Source: UBA1038 sp964481445
Lineage (GTDB): Bacteria; Bacillota; Clostridia; Christensenellales; Aristaeellaceae
Direction of reading: 5' to 3'
NCBI GenBank assembly: GCA_964481445.1
Contig: CAYZTQ010000014.1
Span: 1-30,047 of the forward strand
Length of the DNA stretch: 30,047 nt
Below are positions 8,825 through 16,591 of this stretch, piece by piece (position 1 is the stretch's first letter; every line of letters starts with the position of its first letter). A model generated the notes under the pieces. It did no database searches. It was not told where the DNA came from and saw only the letters and a list, made by a program, of their open reading frames with translations. The translations under genes were made by a program, and so were the position numbers.

Positions 8825-8836
8825 ACGGAGGCTTCA

Positions 8837-10870
8837 ATGCGGATACTGTGGTTGGAAAAGTCCATTGAAATCACTCATGGAAAGCTGAGGGCCGTTTTTT
8901 GCAGGGAATCCGGCGCTCTTGAAAAAACCGAGCTGGACGGCGAGGGCCTCAGCTTTGAATCCCTGCTGGCAGACGCCGGTGTGGACGGGCGCTCTCTACG
9001 CGGCCAGATGGTCTACGACCCGCTGGAAGACAAGCGGACATGGGAACTGCATCGCATTGAAGCAGTTGATTCCCCGGATAAGGCTGAGTTTCTTGGTTTT
9101 CGTGAAGAAGACGGCTGTCTGGTCGCCCTCTACGCTGCGGAAGGCATGCAGATTGAGCAGATGTATGACGTCGTCGGATCCGCGCTGCGCCTGCGCGTCA
9201 GGCTGACATCGGGCGCGGACAGACGCACGTCCGTGAACGGGGTCCATTTTCTGCTCAGCAGAAAAAAACAGGGAGACCTGATAGACTTTCCGACCAATGT
9301 TCCCGCCCAAATTTTTGAGGATACCAGGCAGACGGACGGCACAGCCCTCAGCTGCGGGCTGGTCGGCTCCATGACCCATATTCAATCGGGGGATACGCAC
9401 TTCAATCTGCTGTTTTTGGACGAAACAGAAAAGTGGAGCCAGGGCTTTTATACCGCGTCAGGGTGCGTCCATCACGTGTTCGCTGCCTCGGTGGAAAGCT
9501 GGCTGAACCCCGGTGAAAGCCTGGAGGTCGGCAGCCTCTACCTCTCCCCTGTTGAAAAAGGGAAAGACCCTTATCTGGCCATCCGCGAATTTTTTGAAGC
9601 TCTTGGTTTACGCGCCGCGCGGGGCGGGCTGAATGAAGGCCTCCTGTATTCCTGCCACCCCTTCGGCACCATGGACGGCAGGTTTGAACGCCAGAAGGAT
9701 TTGTGGGAATTCGCGAAGGAGCTGCCGGAGATTGCCGCGCTGGGCGTGCGGCACATCTGGCTGCTGCCGGTGTTCGATCATCTGGAGCGTGGCGTCTACC
9801 ACCCCGCAGATCAGCGTCCCATCGACGCGCGCTATGGCGGCGAAGAGGCAATGAAGCACTTTGCCGATGAGGCGCACCGCCTGGGGATGACCGTGCTGTT
9901 TGACTATGTGCCCCACGGGCCGGAGCCGACCGATCCACTGGGTATGCAACATCTGGACTGGTGCTCCACCAGAAAGGACGGCAGCCTGCAGGATGAGTGG
10001 CACTGCGTCTCCTTTGATATGACCAACCCCGAATACATCGCCTATACTGAAGAACTGGTCTCCAGCCATGTGCGGCGTTTTGATATTGACGGCGCGCGCA
10101 TCGACTGCGCGATGGGCGGCCTGTCCAACTGGAGCCCCTGGCCAGGGCACAGGCCCTCAGCCTCCAACCTGATGGGCGGCGTCGCCATCAGCAGGGCGAT
10201 CAAGGACGGCTTTGAAAAGATGGGCAAGAAAGCCTTCATACTGCCTGAGAACTTTAACCCTGTGCCGACCTACTACCCGGTAACCGATGTATTCTACGGC
10301 ATGAACCTGTACAGGGTGATGACCGATTTGTGGCAGCGCGGGGTAGATTCCGCTGCCTTCGCCTGTGAGCTGACCCGATTCCTTGATATTGAGCACAGAG
10401 CGATGCCGGAGGATTTGAAAAAGCTGCGTTTCCTGGGCAACCACGACACCGTTTCCTGGGTATGGCAGTGCAGGCGCGCCTATGAAAGCTACGGCGTGGA
10501 GCGCGCCAGGGCGCTGTTCGCGCTGATGTATTTCATCGACGGCGTGCCGATGCTCTATCAGGGGGATGAGGACCCTGCCATCGCGGGAAAGAGCGGCCCG
10601 GTGCTGCGCGAATACCTGAGCGAATTGGCGCGGGTGCGCAGCAGCCTGATCGGCGAAGGGACGGATATCCGCTATGAAAAACCGCAGTGCGGCGTAATGC
10701 TTTTCCACCGTCTGCACGAGGGCAGGGAGCGCACGGTCTGCATCAACCTGTCTGAGAAAGAGGAAAAGATAAATCTCCCGCTCTCCGGCAAAAAACTGCT
10801 GGCAGGCAGCGCTCAACTGCGGGAAGAGGGAATGACCCTTCCGCCCTGCGCCTACGCCATACTGGGATAA
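8837..10870 (+). CDS. GH13-like alpha-amylase family glycoside hydrolase
   Basis: The 677-residue product has an N-terminal beta-sandwich of about 260 residues followed by an alpha-amylase-type barrel. The conserved catalytic regions are visible: DIDGARIDC with nucleophile Asp423, ILPENF with acid/base Glu471, and FLGNHD with Asp537 as third acid. A short C-terminal beta domain ends the protein. No signal peptide is present, so hydrolysis or transfer takes place in the cytoplasm. ATG 8837 is chosen because GGAGG lies five bases before it; the longer open frame back to 8675 crosses the promoter and operator. The gene is transcribed alone. The barrel lacks an obvious match to a named subfamily, so a specific alpha-glucan or other alpha-glycoside substrate cannot be given. 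Confidence 0.85.
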   Translation: MRILWLEKSIEITHGKLRAVFCRESGALEKTELDGEGLSFESLLADAGVDGRSLRGQMVYDPLEDKRTWELHRIEAVDSPDKAEFLGFREEDGCLVALYAAEGMQIEQMYDVVGSALRLRVRLTSGADRRTSVNGVHFLLSRKKQGDLIDFPTNVPAQIFEDTRQTDGTALSCGLVGSMTHIQSGDTHFNLLFLDETEKWSQGFYTASGCVHHVFAASVESWLNPGESLEVGSLYLSPVEKGKDPYLAIREFFEALGLRAARGGLNEGLLYSCHPFGTMDGRFERQKDLWEFAKELPEIAALGVRHIWLLPVFDHLERGVYHPADQRPIDARYGGEEAMKHFADEAHRLGMTVLFDYVPHGPEPTDPLGMQHLDWCSTRKDGSLQDEWHCVSFDMTNPEYIAYTEELVSSHVRRFDIDGARIDCAMGGLSNWSPWPGHRPSASNLMGGVAISRAIKDGFEKMGKKAFILPENFNPVPTYYPVTDVFYGMNLYRVMTDLWQRGVDSAAFACELTRFLDIEHRAMPEDLKKLRFLGNHDTVSWVWQCRRAYESYGVERARALFALMYFIDGVPMLYQGDEDPAIAGKSGPVLREYLSELARVRSSLIGEGTDIRYEKPQCGVMLFHRLHEGRERTVCINLSEKEEKINLPLSGKKLLAGSAQLREEGMTLPPCAYAILG

Positions 10871-10872
10871 GA

Positions 10873-10898
10873 AAACGCCTTCCGGGCGGGAGGCGTTT
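10873..10898. terminator. Bidirectional terminator-like hairpin
   Basis: An 11-base-pair stem (10873-10883 against 10888-10898, one G-T pair) with loop GGGC lies between the convergent GH13-like and lyxose isomerase genes. Short T runs follow the stem on both strands. Confidence 0.7.
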
Positions 10899-10914
10899 AG
10901 AAAATCCCTATGGC

Positions 10915-11454
10915 TTATTCGACCACGGGCAGGCGCTTGATGCGGGGATCGGTGAAGATATCGGATTCATCGCGGCTGGTAGTCGAGAACTCTGAAACGA
11001 TGCAGCCTTCCGGACCCGCCTGGAACCAGTGCAAAGTATCGGGTTTCAGCGTATACTGTTCCCCGGGAAGCAGAGTAACTTCATGGAAGGCGGTATAGTA
11101 TTTTTCATCGCCCTTGGGCGGTTGGCATGCAGGCCGCGCCGCAGGCTCGCCGGGTACATAAACGAACACCTTACCCCAGCGGCAACGGAAGGTTTCTTCC
11201 TTCCCGGGGCCGCCCGCTACCGCGGGATGGCGGTGTTCGGGGCAGGTCTGGTGAGGAAAGAGCACCAGCTCTTTGGAGCAGCAGCGCTCGGTATTCAGAT
11301 AGGTGACCAGCTGCAGCCCGGTACGCTCTAAATCATTCAGACCGAAATCCGCCACCTCGACATTTTCCCTCTCCTCGCGGGTCAACGCTATGGCCGCCTT
11401 GTCAAAGTATTCGAGCGTGCGGGCCCGTGCTGCCCGGTAGGTTTCACGATTCAT
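10915..11454 (-). CDS. D-lyxose ketol-isomerase-like cupin
   Basis: The 179-residue product matches the small cupin D-lyxose isomerases, which interconvert D-lyxose and D-xylulose and often D-mannose and D-fructose. Metal-binding residues expected in the cupin are His74 and His76 (EHRHP), Glu87 (GKEETFRC) and His142 (TLHWF). The length fits the short class of about 170-180 residues. A GGAGGGG ribosome binding site precedes ATG 11454. The gene is divergent from the glycyl radical enzyme operon and has a consensus promoter with an operator variant. In context it would feed a released pentose or hexose into central metabolism as the ketose. The natural substrate in this organism is not known. 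Confidence 0.88.
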   Translation of the reverse strand: MNRETYRAARARTLEYFDKAAIALTREERENVEVADFGLNDLERTGLQLVTYLNTERCCSKELVLFPHQTCPEHRHPAVAGGPGKEETFRCRWGKVFVYVPGEPAARPACQPPKGDEKYYTAFHEVTLLPGEQYTLKPDTLHWFQAGPEGCIVSEFSTTSRDESDIFTDPRIKRLPVVE

Positions 11455-11476
11455 GAAAAGCCCCTCCTTATATGAT

Positions 11477-11492
11477 GGTTAATCGTTTAATC
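11477..11492. promoter_or_regulatory. LacI-type operator variant between divergent operons
   Basis: GGTTAATCGTTTAATC differs by one base from the AAACGTTT core but keeps the flanks and the central CG. It sits six bases downstream of the minus-strand -10 box and could also influence the divergent glycyl radical enzyme operon. A weaker site than the others is expected. Confidence 0.6.
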
Positions 11493-11494
11493 TG

Positions 11495-11523
11495 ATTGTA
11501 GGATGGTGTAATCTAATTGTCAA
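11495..11523 (-). promoter_or_regulatory. Sigma-70-type promoter for the lyxose isomerase gene
   Basis: Minus strand TTGACA (11518-11523) and TACAAT (11495-11500) have a 17-base spacer. No comparably good promoter for the plus-strand operon was found in this 95-base gap. Confidence 0.8.
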
Positions 11524-11549
11524 GAATTGTACGTTCAGGAGGAAGTCGG

Positions 11550-13733
11550 ATGTCCCTTTCCTATGAAAAAGAATTTACCCGCGTATACAGGCAAATGGAG
11601 CATGCGCACCCCGCTCTGCGCGAGGCAGCCTGCCTGAAGGTGATGTACCCAAGGCACTGCCCTCCCATTGAGCCGGAGGACCTGTTCGCTGGGCGCACCC
11701 TGCAGATGGAGTATCAGGGCCTCGGCTTTACGCCGGATATCACGCTCTATGGTCAGCCGCACGGCATGGGCTACTTTTACCGTGAAGATGTGTTTCAAAA
11801 GGCATTGAGCGCGGCGGAGCCCGCTGAGGCTGCCGAGATTCGCGATATGATGGATTTCTGGCGCAGCGAAAATACGACAGCTCAGGTCAAGAAGGCCTTT
11901 ACACCCAGAATCCGCGAGTATCTGCCCAGCGATTCCTTCGCCGGCGATGTCGGCATCGCTTTTCCCCTCTACCGCATGACCGGCGCTTTTGAAAATTATG
12001 AGTTGCTGCTGAAGAAAGGTTTGGATGGATTGCGCGAGATGATTGCGCAGCGCAAACAGAATCCGTTTACTCAGGCACTGATTGAAACGGTAGATCTGAT
12101 CAGCGAGTGCTGCATCCACTATGCCAATCAAGCTGAAGAAATGGGAAAGTCCGAGATGGCCACCGTGTTGCGGAGCGTCAGCGGGCGCGCCCCTGCGACC
12201 TTCCGCGAGGCCATTCAGCTCAGCTGGCTGTACAGCTGTCTGGCAGGAGTGATGGATTACGGACGGATGGACGTTTATTTGGGCGATTATCTGGCGGATG
12301 ACCTGGCCGCGGGCCGCATCACGCGGCAGGAAGCGCTGGACATGCTGGTCAGCCTCTGGAAACTGATGGTTGCAAGGCGCACCGTCTATCATGGGCGAGT
12401 GGTCATCGGCGGCATGGGCCGGCGCAATGAAAAGAATGCCGACGCCTTCGCCCTGCTGGCCATGGAGGCGAGCCGCATCGTCAAGGACATCGAACCCCAG
12501 CTGACACTCCGCCTTTATAACGGTCAGAACCCCGCCCTATATGAAAAGGCGCTTGAAGTGATCGCAACGGGCGCCACCTACCCGATGCTGTACAACGACG
12601 AGGTGAACGTGCCCTGCGTTGCAAACGCCTTTGACATCAAAACGGAAGACGCCAAACAGTATATGCCCTTCGGATGCGGCGAGTACATCATCGACCACAG
12701 GAGCTTCGGCTCGCCAAACGGCGTCATCAACATGACCAAGGCGCTGGAAGCCACGCTGTTTGACGGAAACGAGATTTTCAAAGGCAGCAAAATGGGCCTC
12801 TCGGAAGGCGGCCTGATGGCTTTTGATACCTTTGACGCGCTCTACGACGCCTATAAGCGTCAGGTGAAGCACTATATCGAAATACTGGCGGAGGTGGAGA
12901 AGCTGATCCTGACCGAGACCGGCCGCCATACGCCCTTTTTGATGATGAGTCTTCTGTATGACGGCTGTATCGAGCGCGGCAAGGGCATGTTTGAAGGCGG
13001 GCTTGAATGGCTTGGCGCTACGCTTGAATCCTACGGCAACACAAACGCTGTCGATTCTTTGCAGGCGATTCGCGAAATGGTATATGATCGTGGGCTGATT
13101 TCCCAGGAAACGCTGCTCTCGGCGCTGAAAGCCAATTTCGAAGGTTTTGACAACGAGCGGAAACTGCTGCTCTGCGCGCAAAAATATGGCAATAATCTGG
13201 AAGGCGTGGACAGCCTCTCCGTCGATCTGCATGATTTTGAAGCCCGTTGTATCCGCGATCAGGCAAAGCGCGTTGGCCTCAGTTCTCTTCTCATGGTGGT
13301 TATCAATAACTCCGCCAACACCTTTCTTGGCAGGTGGACAGCCGCGTCCGCGGACGGGCGAAAGTCAGGCACCTATCTTGCCAACGCCAACAACCCGGTC
13401 GGCGGCGCGGATACCCGCGGCGTAACGGCCATGCTGTCAAGCCTTGCCAAATTTCCCAACGCGCATCACGCGGGCACAGTGCAGAACCTGAAACTGTCGC
13501 GCGAATTGTTTCATAACGCCCCTGAAAAAGTAAAGGCTCTGATTGATACCTATTTCCTGCAGGGCGGCACGCAGTTGATGATCACCGTCCTGGGCCGGGA
13601 GGATCTGGAAAACGCGATGAAAAACCCCGAGAACCATAGAAATCTGCTGGTCCGGGTCGGCGGTTTTTCCGCCTTCTTCGTCACGCTGGAAAAGGATGTG
13701 CAACAGGAAATCCTCTCCAGAACGCTGAACTGA
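11550..13733 (+). CDS. Glycyl radical enzyme, dehydratase-like, substrate unknown
   Basis: The 727-residue product is a pyruvate formate-lyase superfamily enzyme. The C-terminal glycyl radical loop reads RVGGFSAFF with Gly705 as the radical site. The active-site loop reads PFGCGEY with Cys376 as thiyl radical and Glu378 two residues later. Cys-x-Glu is the arrangement of radical dehydratases and related lyases, where the glutamate acts as base; formate-lyases use Cys-Cys. The usual dehydratase loop is GCVE, so GCGEY marks a distinct group, and the protein is shorter than the typical 780-850 residues. ATG 11550 has AGGAGG seven bases upstream. Its stop overlaps the start of the activase by one base. 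Neighbours suggest a sugar or sugar-acid substrate, which is inference. Confidence 0.9.
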   Translation: MSLSYEKEFTRVYRQMEHAHPALREAACLKVMYPRHCPPIEPEDLFAGRTLQMEYQGLGFTPDITLYGQPHGMGYFYREDVFQKALSAAEPAEAAEIRDMMDFWRSENTTAQVKKAFTPRIREYLPSDSFAGDVGIAFPLYRMTGAFENYELLLKKGLDGLREMIAQRKQNPFTQALIETVDLISECCIHYANQAEEMGKSEMATVLRSVSGRAPATFREAIQLSWLYSCLAGVMDYGRMDVYLGDYLADDLAAGRITRQEALDMLVSLWKLMVARRTVYHGRVVIGGMGRRNEKNADAFALLAMEASRIVKDIEPQLTLRLYNGQNPALYEKALEVIATGATYPMLYNDEVNVPCVANAFDIKTEDAKQYMPFGCGEYIIDHRSFGSPNGVINMTKALEATLFDGNEIFKGSKMGLSEGGLMAFDTFDALYDAYKRQVKHYIEILAEVEKLILTETGRHTPFLMMSLLYDGCIERGKGMFEGGLEWLGATLESYGNTNAVDSLQAIREMVYDRGLISQETLLSALKANFEGFDNERKLLLCAQKYGNNLEGVDSLSVDLHDFEARCIRDQAKRVGLSSLLMVVINNSANTFLGRWTAASADGRKSGTYLANANNPVGGADTRGVTAMLSSLAKFPNAHHAGTVQNLKLSRELFHNAPEKVKALIDTYFLQGGTQLMITVLGREDLENAMKNPENHRNLLVRVGGFSAFFVTLEKDVQQEILSRTLN

Positions 13734-14629
13734 TGCGGGGACTCGTCTGCGACATACAGCGCTTCTGCGTCCATGACGGGCCGGGTATACGAACCACCGC
13801 CTTTTTGCAGGGCTGCACCCTGCGCTGTGCCTGGTGCCACAACCCGGAATGCATACCCGACAAGCCGCAGCTGCGCTACAGGGAAAATCAGTGCATCCGC
13901 TGCGGCGCCTGCGAAGCCGTCTGTCCCGAGGGCGTGCACCGCGTGTGGCTTGAGGGACATACGCTGAACAGAGCGCTTTGCACCGCCTGCGGCAAATGCG
14001 TATCAGCCTGCCCTGCGGGTGCCCTTAATCTTTCCGCAAAAGAAATGACCGCCGAGTCAACTGCTCAAGAACTATTAGAAGATCTGCCCTACTACCGAAC
14101 CTCCGGCGGGGGGATCACGCTGTCTGGCGGAGAGCCTTTGAAGCAGTCGGCTTTCTCCCTTGAGGTGCTTCGCCTGTGCAGGGAAGGCGGCGCGCATACC
14201 TGTCTGGAAACCGCGCTGCAGGTGCCTGAAAGCACGCTCAAGGCAAGTCTGCCTCTGGTCGACCTCTATCTGGCGGATTTCAAGATGGATAATGGCCTTT
14301 TTGACTGGACAGGCGGAAACGCCGGGCTGATTAAAAAGAACCTTGCCCTGCTGCATGGCGGCGGAGCCAACATCATACTGCGCTGCCCGATTATTCCCGT
14401 CATCAATGACGGCGACGGGCACATAGCGGCCATCGCGGAGACGGTGCGGCTTTTTCCCCGCATCCTGCGGGTCGAGCTGATGGCCTATCACAAGCTGGGT
14501 ACGGGAAAGTACGCGGAAATCGGGCAGGAATATCCCCTGCAGGATACGCTGCCCATGAGCCGCGACGAAAAAGAGAGCTTCCTTCGGCGGGTACAGAACG
14601 CTGTTTCAGGAAAGGTCATTTGGGGGTAA
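13733..14629 (+). CDS. Glycyl radical enzyme activating enzyme (radical SAM)
   Basis: The 298-residue product installs the glycyl radical on the partner enzyme encoded immediately upstream. It has the radical SAM cluster motif CTLRCAWC (Cys28, Cys32, Cys35), then two ferredoxin-type motifs (Cys54-57-60-64 and Cys83-86-89-93), and the SAM-binding SGGEP at 131-135. The extra two-cluster insert is typical of activases for dehydratase-type radical enzymes and absent from the formate-lyase activase. The TGATG junction with the radical enzyme gene indicates translational coupling and tight stoichiometry. It needs anaerobic conditions and reduced flavodoxin or ferredoxin in known members. Confidence 0.95.
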   Translation: MRGLVCDIQRFCVHDGPGIRTTAFLQGCTLRCAWCHNPECIPDKPQLRYRENQCIRCGACEAVCPEGVHRVWLEGHTLNRALCTACGKCVSACPAGALNLSAKEMTAESTAQELLEDLPYYRTSGGGITLSGGEPLKQSAFSLEVLRLCREGGAHTCLETALQVPESTLKASLPLVDLYLADFKMDNGLFDWTGGNAGLIKKNLALLHGGGANIILRCPIIPVINDGDGHIAAIAETVRLFPRILRVELMAYHKLGTGKYAEIGQEYPLQDTLPMSRDEKESFLRRVQNAVSGKVIWG

Positions 14630-14633
14630 GACG

Positions 14634-15644
14634 ATGCTGAAAATTGACTGCCATACCCATGTAATGGACGGCAATCCCGCTCTCCTGATAAAGCGGAGCG
14701 CCCAAAGCGGCGTTGACCGGCTGAATGTGCTGGGTGTACCCGCGCTCTGCGGCGCGGGTAATAATTTTGAGTGCCTGATGGTCAAGAAGCTGCGGCCGGA
14801 AGCGGCCTACTGCTTCGGAGGCCTGGTCTGGCAGGGAAAGCGCTGCCCCTCCCCCGAGGAACAGCTGCGGCTGATCATGGAAGCCGGATTCGACGGGCTG
14901 AAGTTGATTGAGACAAAGCCCACCGTGCAGAAAGAGCGCGGGTTCCATCCTCAGGACGAGCTGTTTGAAGCCATGTTCGCGCTGGCCGAGCAGGAACGGT
15001 TCCCCATCCTCTGGCATGTAGGCGATCCTGCTGCCTTCTGGAGTCTGGACACCGCACCGGCCTTCGCTGTGGAAAACGGGTGGACCTATGAGAAAGAAGG
15101 CTTTCTGCCCCTTGCCGAGCTATATCACGAAACGGAGGAAGTGCTGAAGCGGCACCCCCGCCTTTGTCTGATTCTTGCGCACTTCTATTTCTGCTCGGAT
15201 GACGCGGGGCACATCGAAGGGCTGCTTAACAAATATTCCGGACTTTCCGTCGATATTACGCCGGGCGTTGAAATGTATCAGAACTTCGCACAGAATCCAG
15301 CCTTTTGGCAGGGCTTTTTTGAAAAGTACTCCAACCGCATTCTGATGGGCAGTGATATGACGGATGAAGCCGCCGACACCTATTATGAGCCCATCGGGCG
15401 GATTATCCGCGGCATGCTGAGCCCCGACCCATTTGAGGTATGGGATATTAAAACAAATGGGCTGCGTCTGTCGCAGGCAGCTCTTGAGAATATCTGGTCA
15501 CGTAACTTTATCCGGCTGTGCGGCCATGAGCCCAAACCCATCAACCACAGTGGACTTTCGAATTTAATGCGGTTTTACGAAACCCGGCTGGATGCGGATA
15601 ACGCGGACGCGGCCAAAAAAGCGTATGAGGAGGCAGTGAAATGA
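14634..15644 (+). CDS. Amidohydrolase-2 family metal-dependent hydrolase
   Basis: The 336-residue product is a TIM-barrel amidohydrolase. Metal-site motifs are DCHTH (His7, His9) at the first strand, ILWHVGDP and LILAHF in the middle, and GSDMTDEA near residue 240. This superfamily branch includes sugar lactonases as well as decarboxylases, so hydrolysis of a sugar lactone is possible but unproven. The gene begins four bases after the activase stop and overlaps the ribokinase start by four bases (ATGA), so it belongs to the radical enzyme operon. No signal peptide is visible. Confidence 0.8.
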   Translation: MLKIDCHTHVMDGNPALLIKRSAQSGVDRLNVLGVPALCGAGNNFECLMVKKLRPEAAYCFGGLVWQGKRCPSPEEQLRLIMEAGFDGLKLIETKPTVQKERGFHPQDELFEAMFALAEQERFPILWHVGDPAAFWSLDTAPAFAVENGWTYEKEGFLPLAELYHETEEVLKRHPRLCLILAHFYFCSDDAGHIEGLLNKYSGLSVDITPGVEMYQNFAQNPAFWQGFFEKYSNRILMGSDMTDEAADTYYEPIGRIIRGMLSPDPFEVWDIKTNGLRLSQAALENIWSRNFIRLCGHEPKPINHSGLSNLMRFYETRLDADNADAAKKAYEEAVK

Positions 15645-16570
15645 AAAAGATTGCGGTCATTGGCAGCCTGAATGTAGACCTGGTATCGCGCGTGCCCTAC
15701 TTTACCAAGCCGGGGGAGACGCTGAGCGGTCTTTCCTTCAACACATTTATGGGCGGCAAGGGCGGCAATCAGGCCGTGGCGGCAGCCAGGCTGACCAAAA
15801 ATGTGCGCATGATCGGCATGCTGGGCGACGACCAGAACGGCCTCGCCTACCACCGATACCTGAAAGAACAGGGTGTGGATCAAAGCGGCGTAGGCCTTGC
15901 CTCCGGTACTAACAGCGGCACCGCGGTGATTGAGGTCGACTCCGGCAGCGGAGACAACCGCATCATCTACCACGCCGGCGCCAATCTGCTGCTAGATGAT
16001 GCCCAGGTGGAGCGCCATATCGACAACCTGTTGGACTGCGACATTTTTCTCTTTCAGCTGGAGACCCCTTTGGCGACCGTGCAGCGCACCATGGAAAGGC
16101 TGTACAGGGCAGGTAAAACCGTTATCCTCGACCCCGCCCCCGCTGTGGAGCTCGGAGCGGATTTTCTCGCAAACGCGAGCTTCATAACACCAAATGAAAC
16201 AGAGCTAAGCATACTGACCCGTCTGGCTACCTCTGATTACAGCCAAATGATGGAAGCGGGCAAGGCGCTGCTGAAAAAAGGGGCGCACGCAGTCATCATC
16301 AAGGCCGGAAAGCAGGGCGCTTTCTATGTCGACGCAGAGCGGAGCCTCCACGCGGAAGGCTTCCCCGTCAAGGCGGTTGACACCACCGCTGCCGGGGACA
16401 GCTTCAACGCCGGGTTCGCCGTTGCGCTCAGCCGCGGGGAAGAGCTTCGCGCCGCCTTGCGCTATGCAAACGCCGTCGCCGCTTTATCGACGTTGGGGGC
16501 CGGAGCGCAGCCGGCGATGCCAAGCGCGGAGCGCGTGGACGCCTTCCTTGCGGAAAGAGCAGCCAACTGA
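15641..16570 (+). CDS. rbsK: Ribokinase (PfkB family sugar kinase)
   Basis: The 309-residue product has the N-terminal PfkB signature around GGKGGNQA (38-45) and the C-terminal signature DTTAAGDSFNAGF with catalytic base Asp253. Both fit ribokinase best, which phosphorylates ribose at O5 with ATP; PfkB kinases of 2-keto-3-deoxy sugar acids are a less likely alternative. The start overlaps the amidohydrolase stop as ATGA. A nucleoside hydrolase and a FucU/RbsD-type mutarotase elsewhere in the window could supply ribose, though the operon position argues for a product of the radical enzyme route. Confidence 0.85.
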   Translation: MKKIAVIGSLNVDLVSRVPYFTKPGETLSGLSFNTFMGGKGGNQAVAAARLTKNVRMIGMLGDDQNGLAYHRYLKEQGVDQSGVGLASGTNSGTAVIEVDSGSGDNRIIYHAGANLLLDDAQVERHIDNLLDCDIFLFQLETPLATVQRTMERLYRAGKTVILDPAPAVELGADFLANASFITPNETELSILTRLATSDYSQMMEAGKALLKKGAHAVIIKAGKQGAFYVDAERSLHAEGFPVKAVDTTAAGDSFNAGFAVALSRGEELRAALRYANAVAALSTLGAGAQPAMPSAERVDAFLAERAAN

Positions 16571-16591
16571 GAAAACGAAAGGAAAGGCAGC

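Noticed and set aside
8675..8836. N-terminal extension of the GH13-like protein from a GTG or ATG at 8675
   Set aside because: The extension crosses the promoter and operator and has no ribosome binding site, while ATG 8837 has GGAGG at the right distance.
10873..10898. Possible further operator, since the hairpin contains AAACG and CGTTT
   Set aside because: The two halves are 16 bases apart and form a terminator stem between convergent genes, so they are not a LacI-type site.
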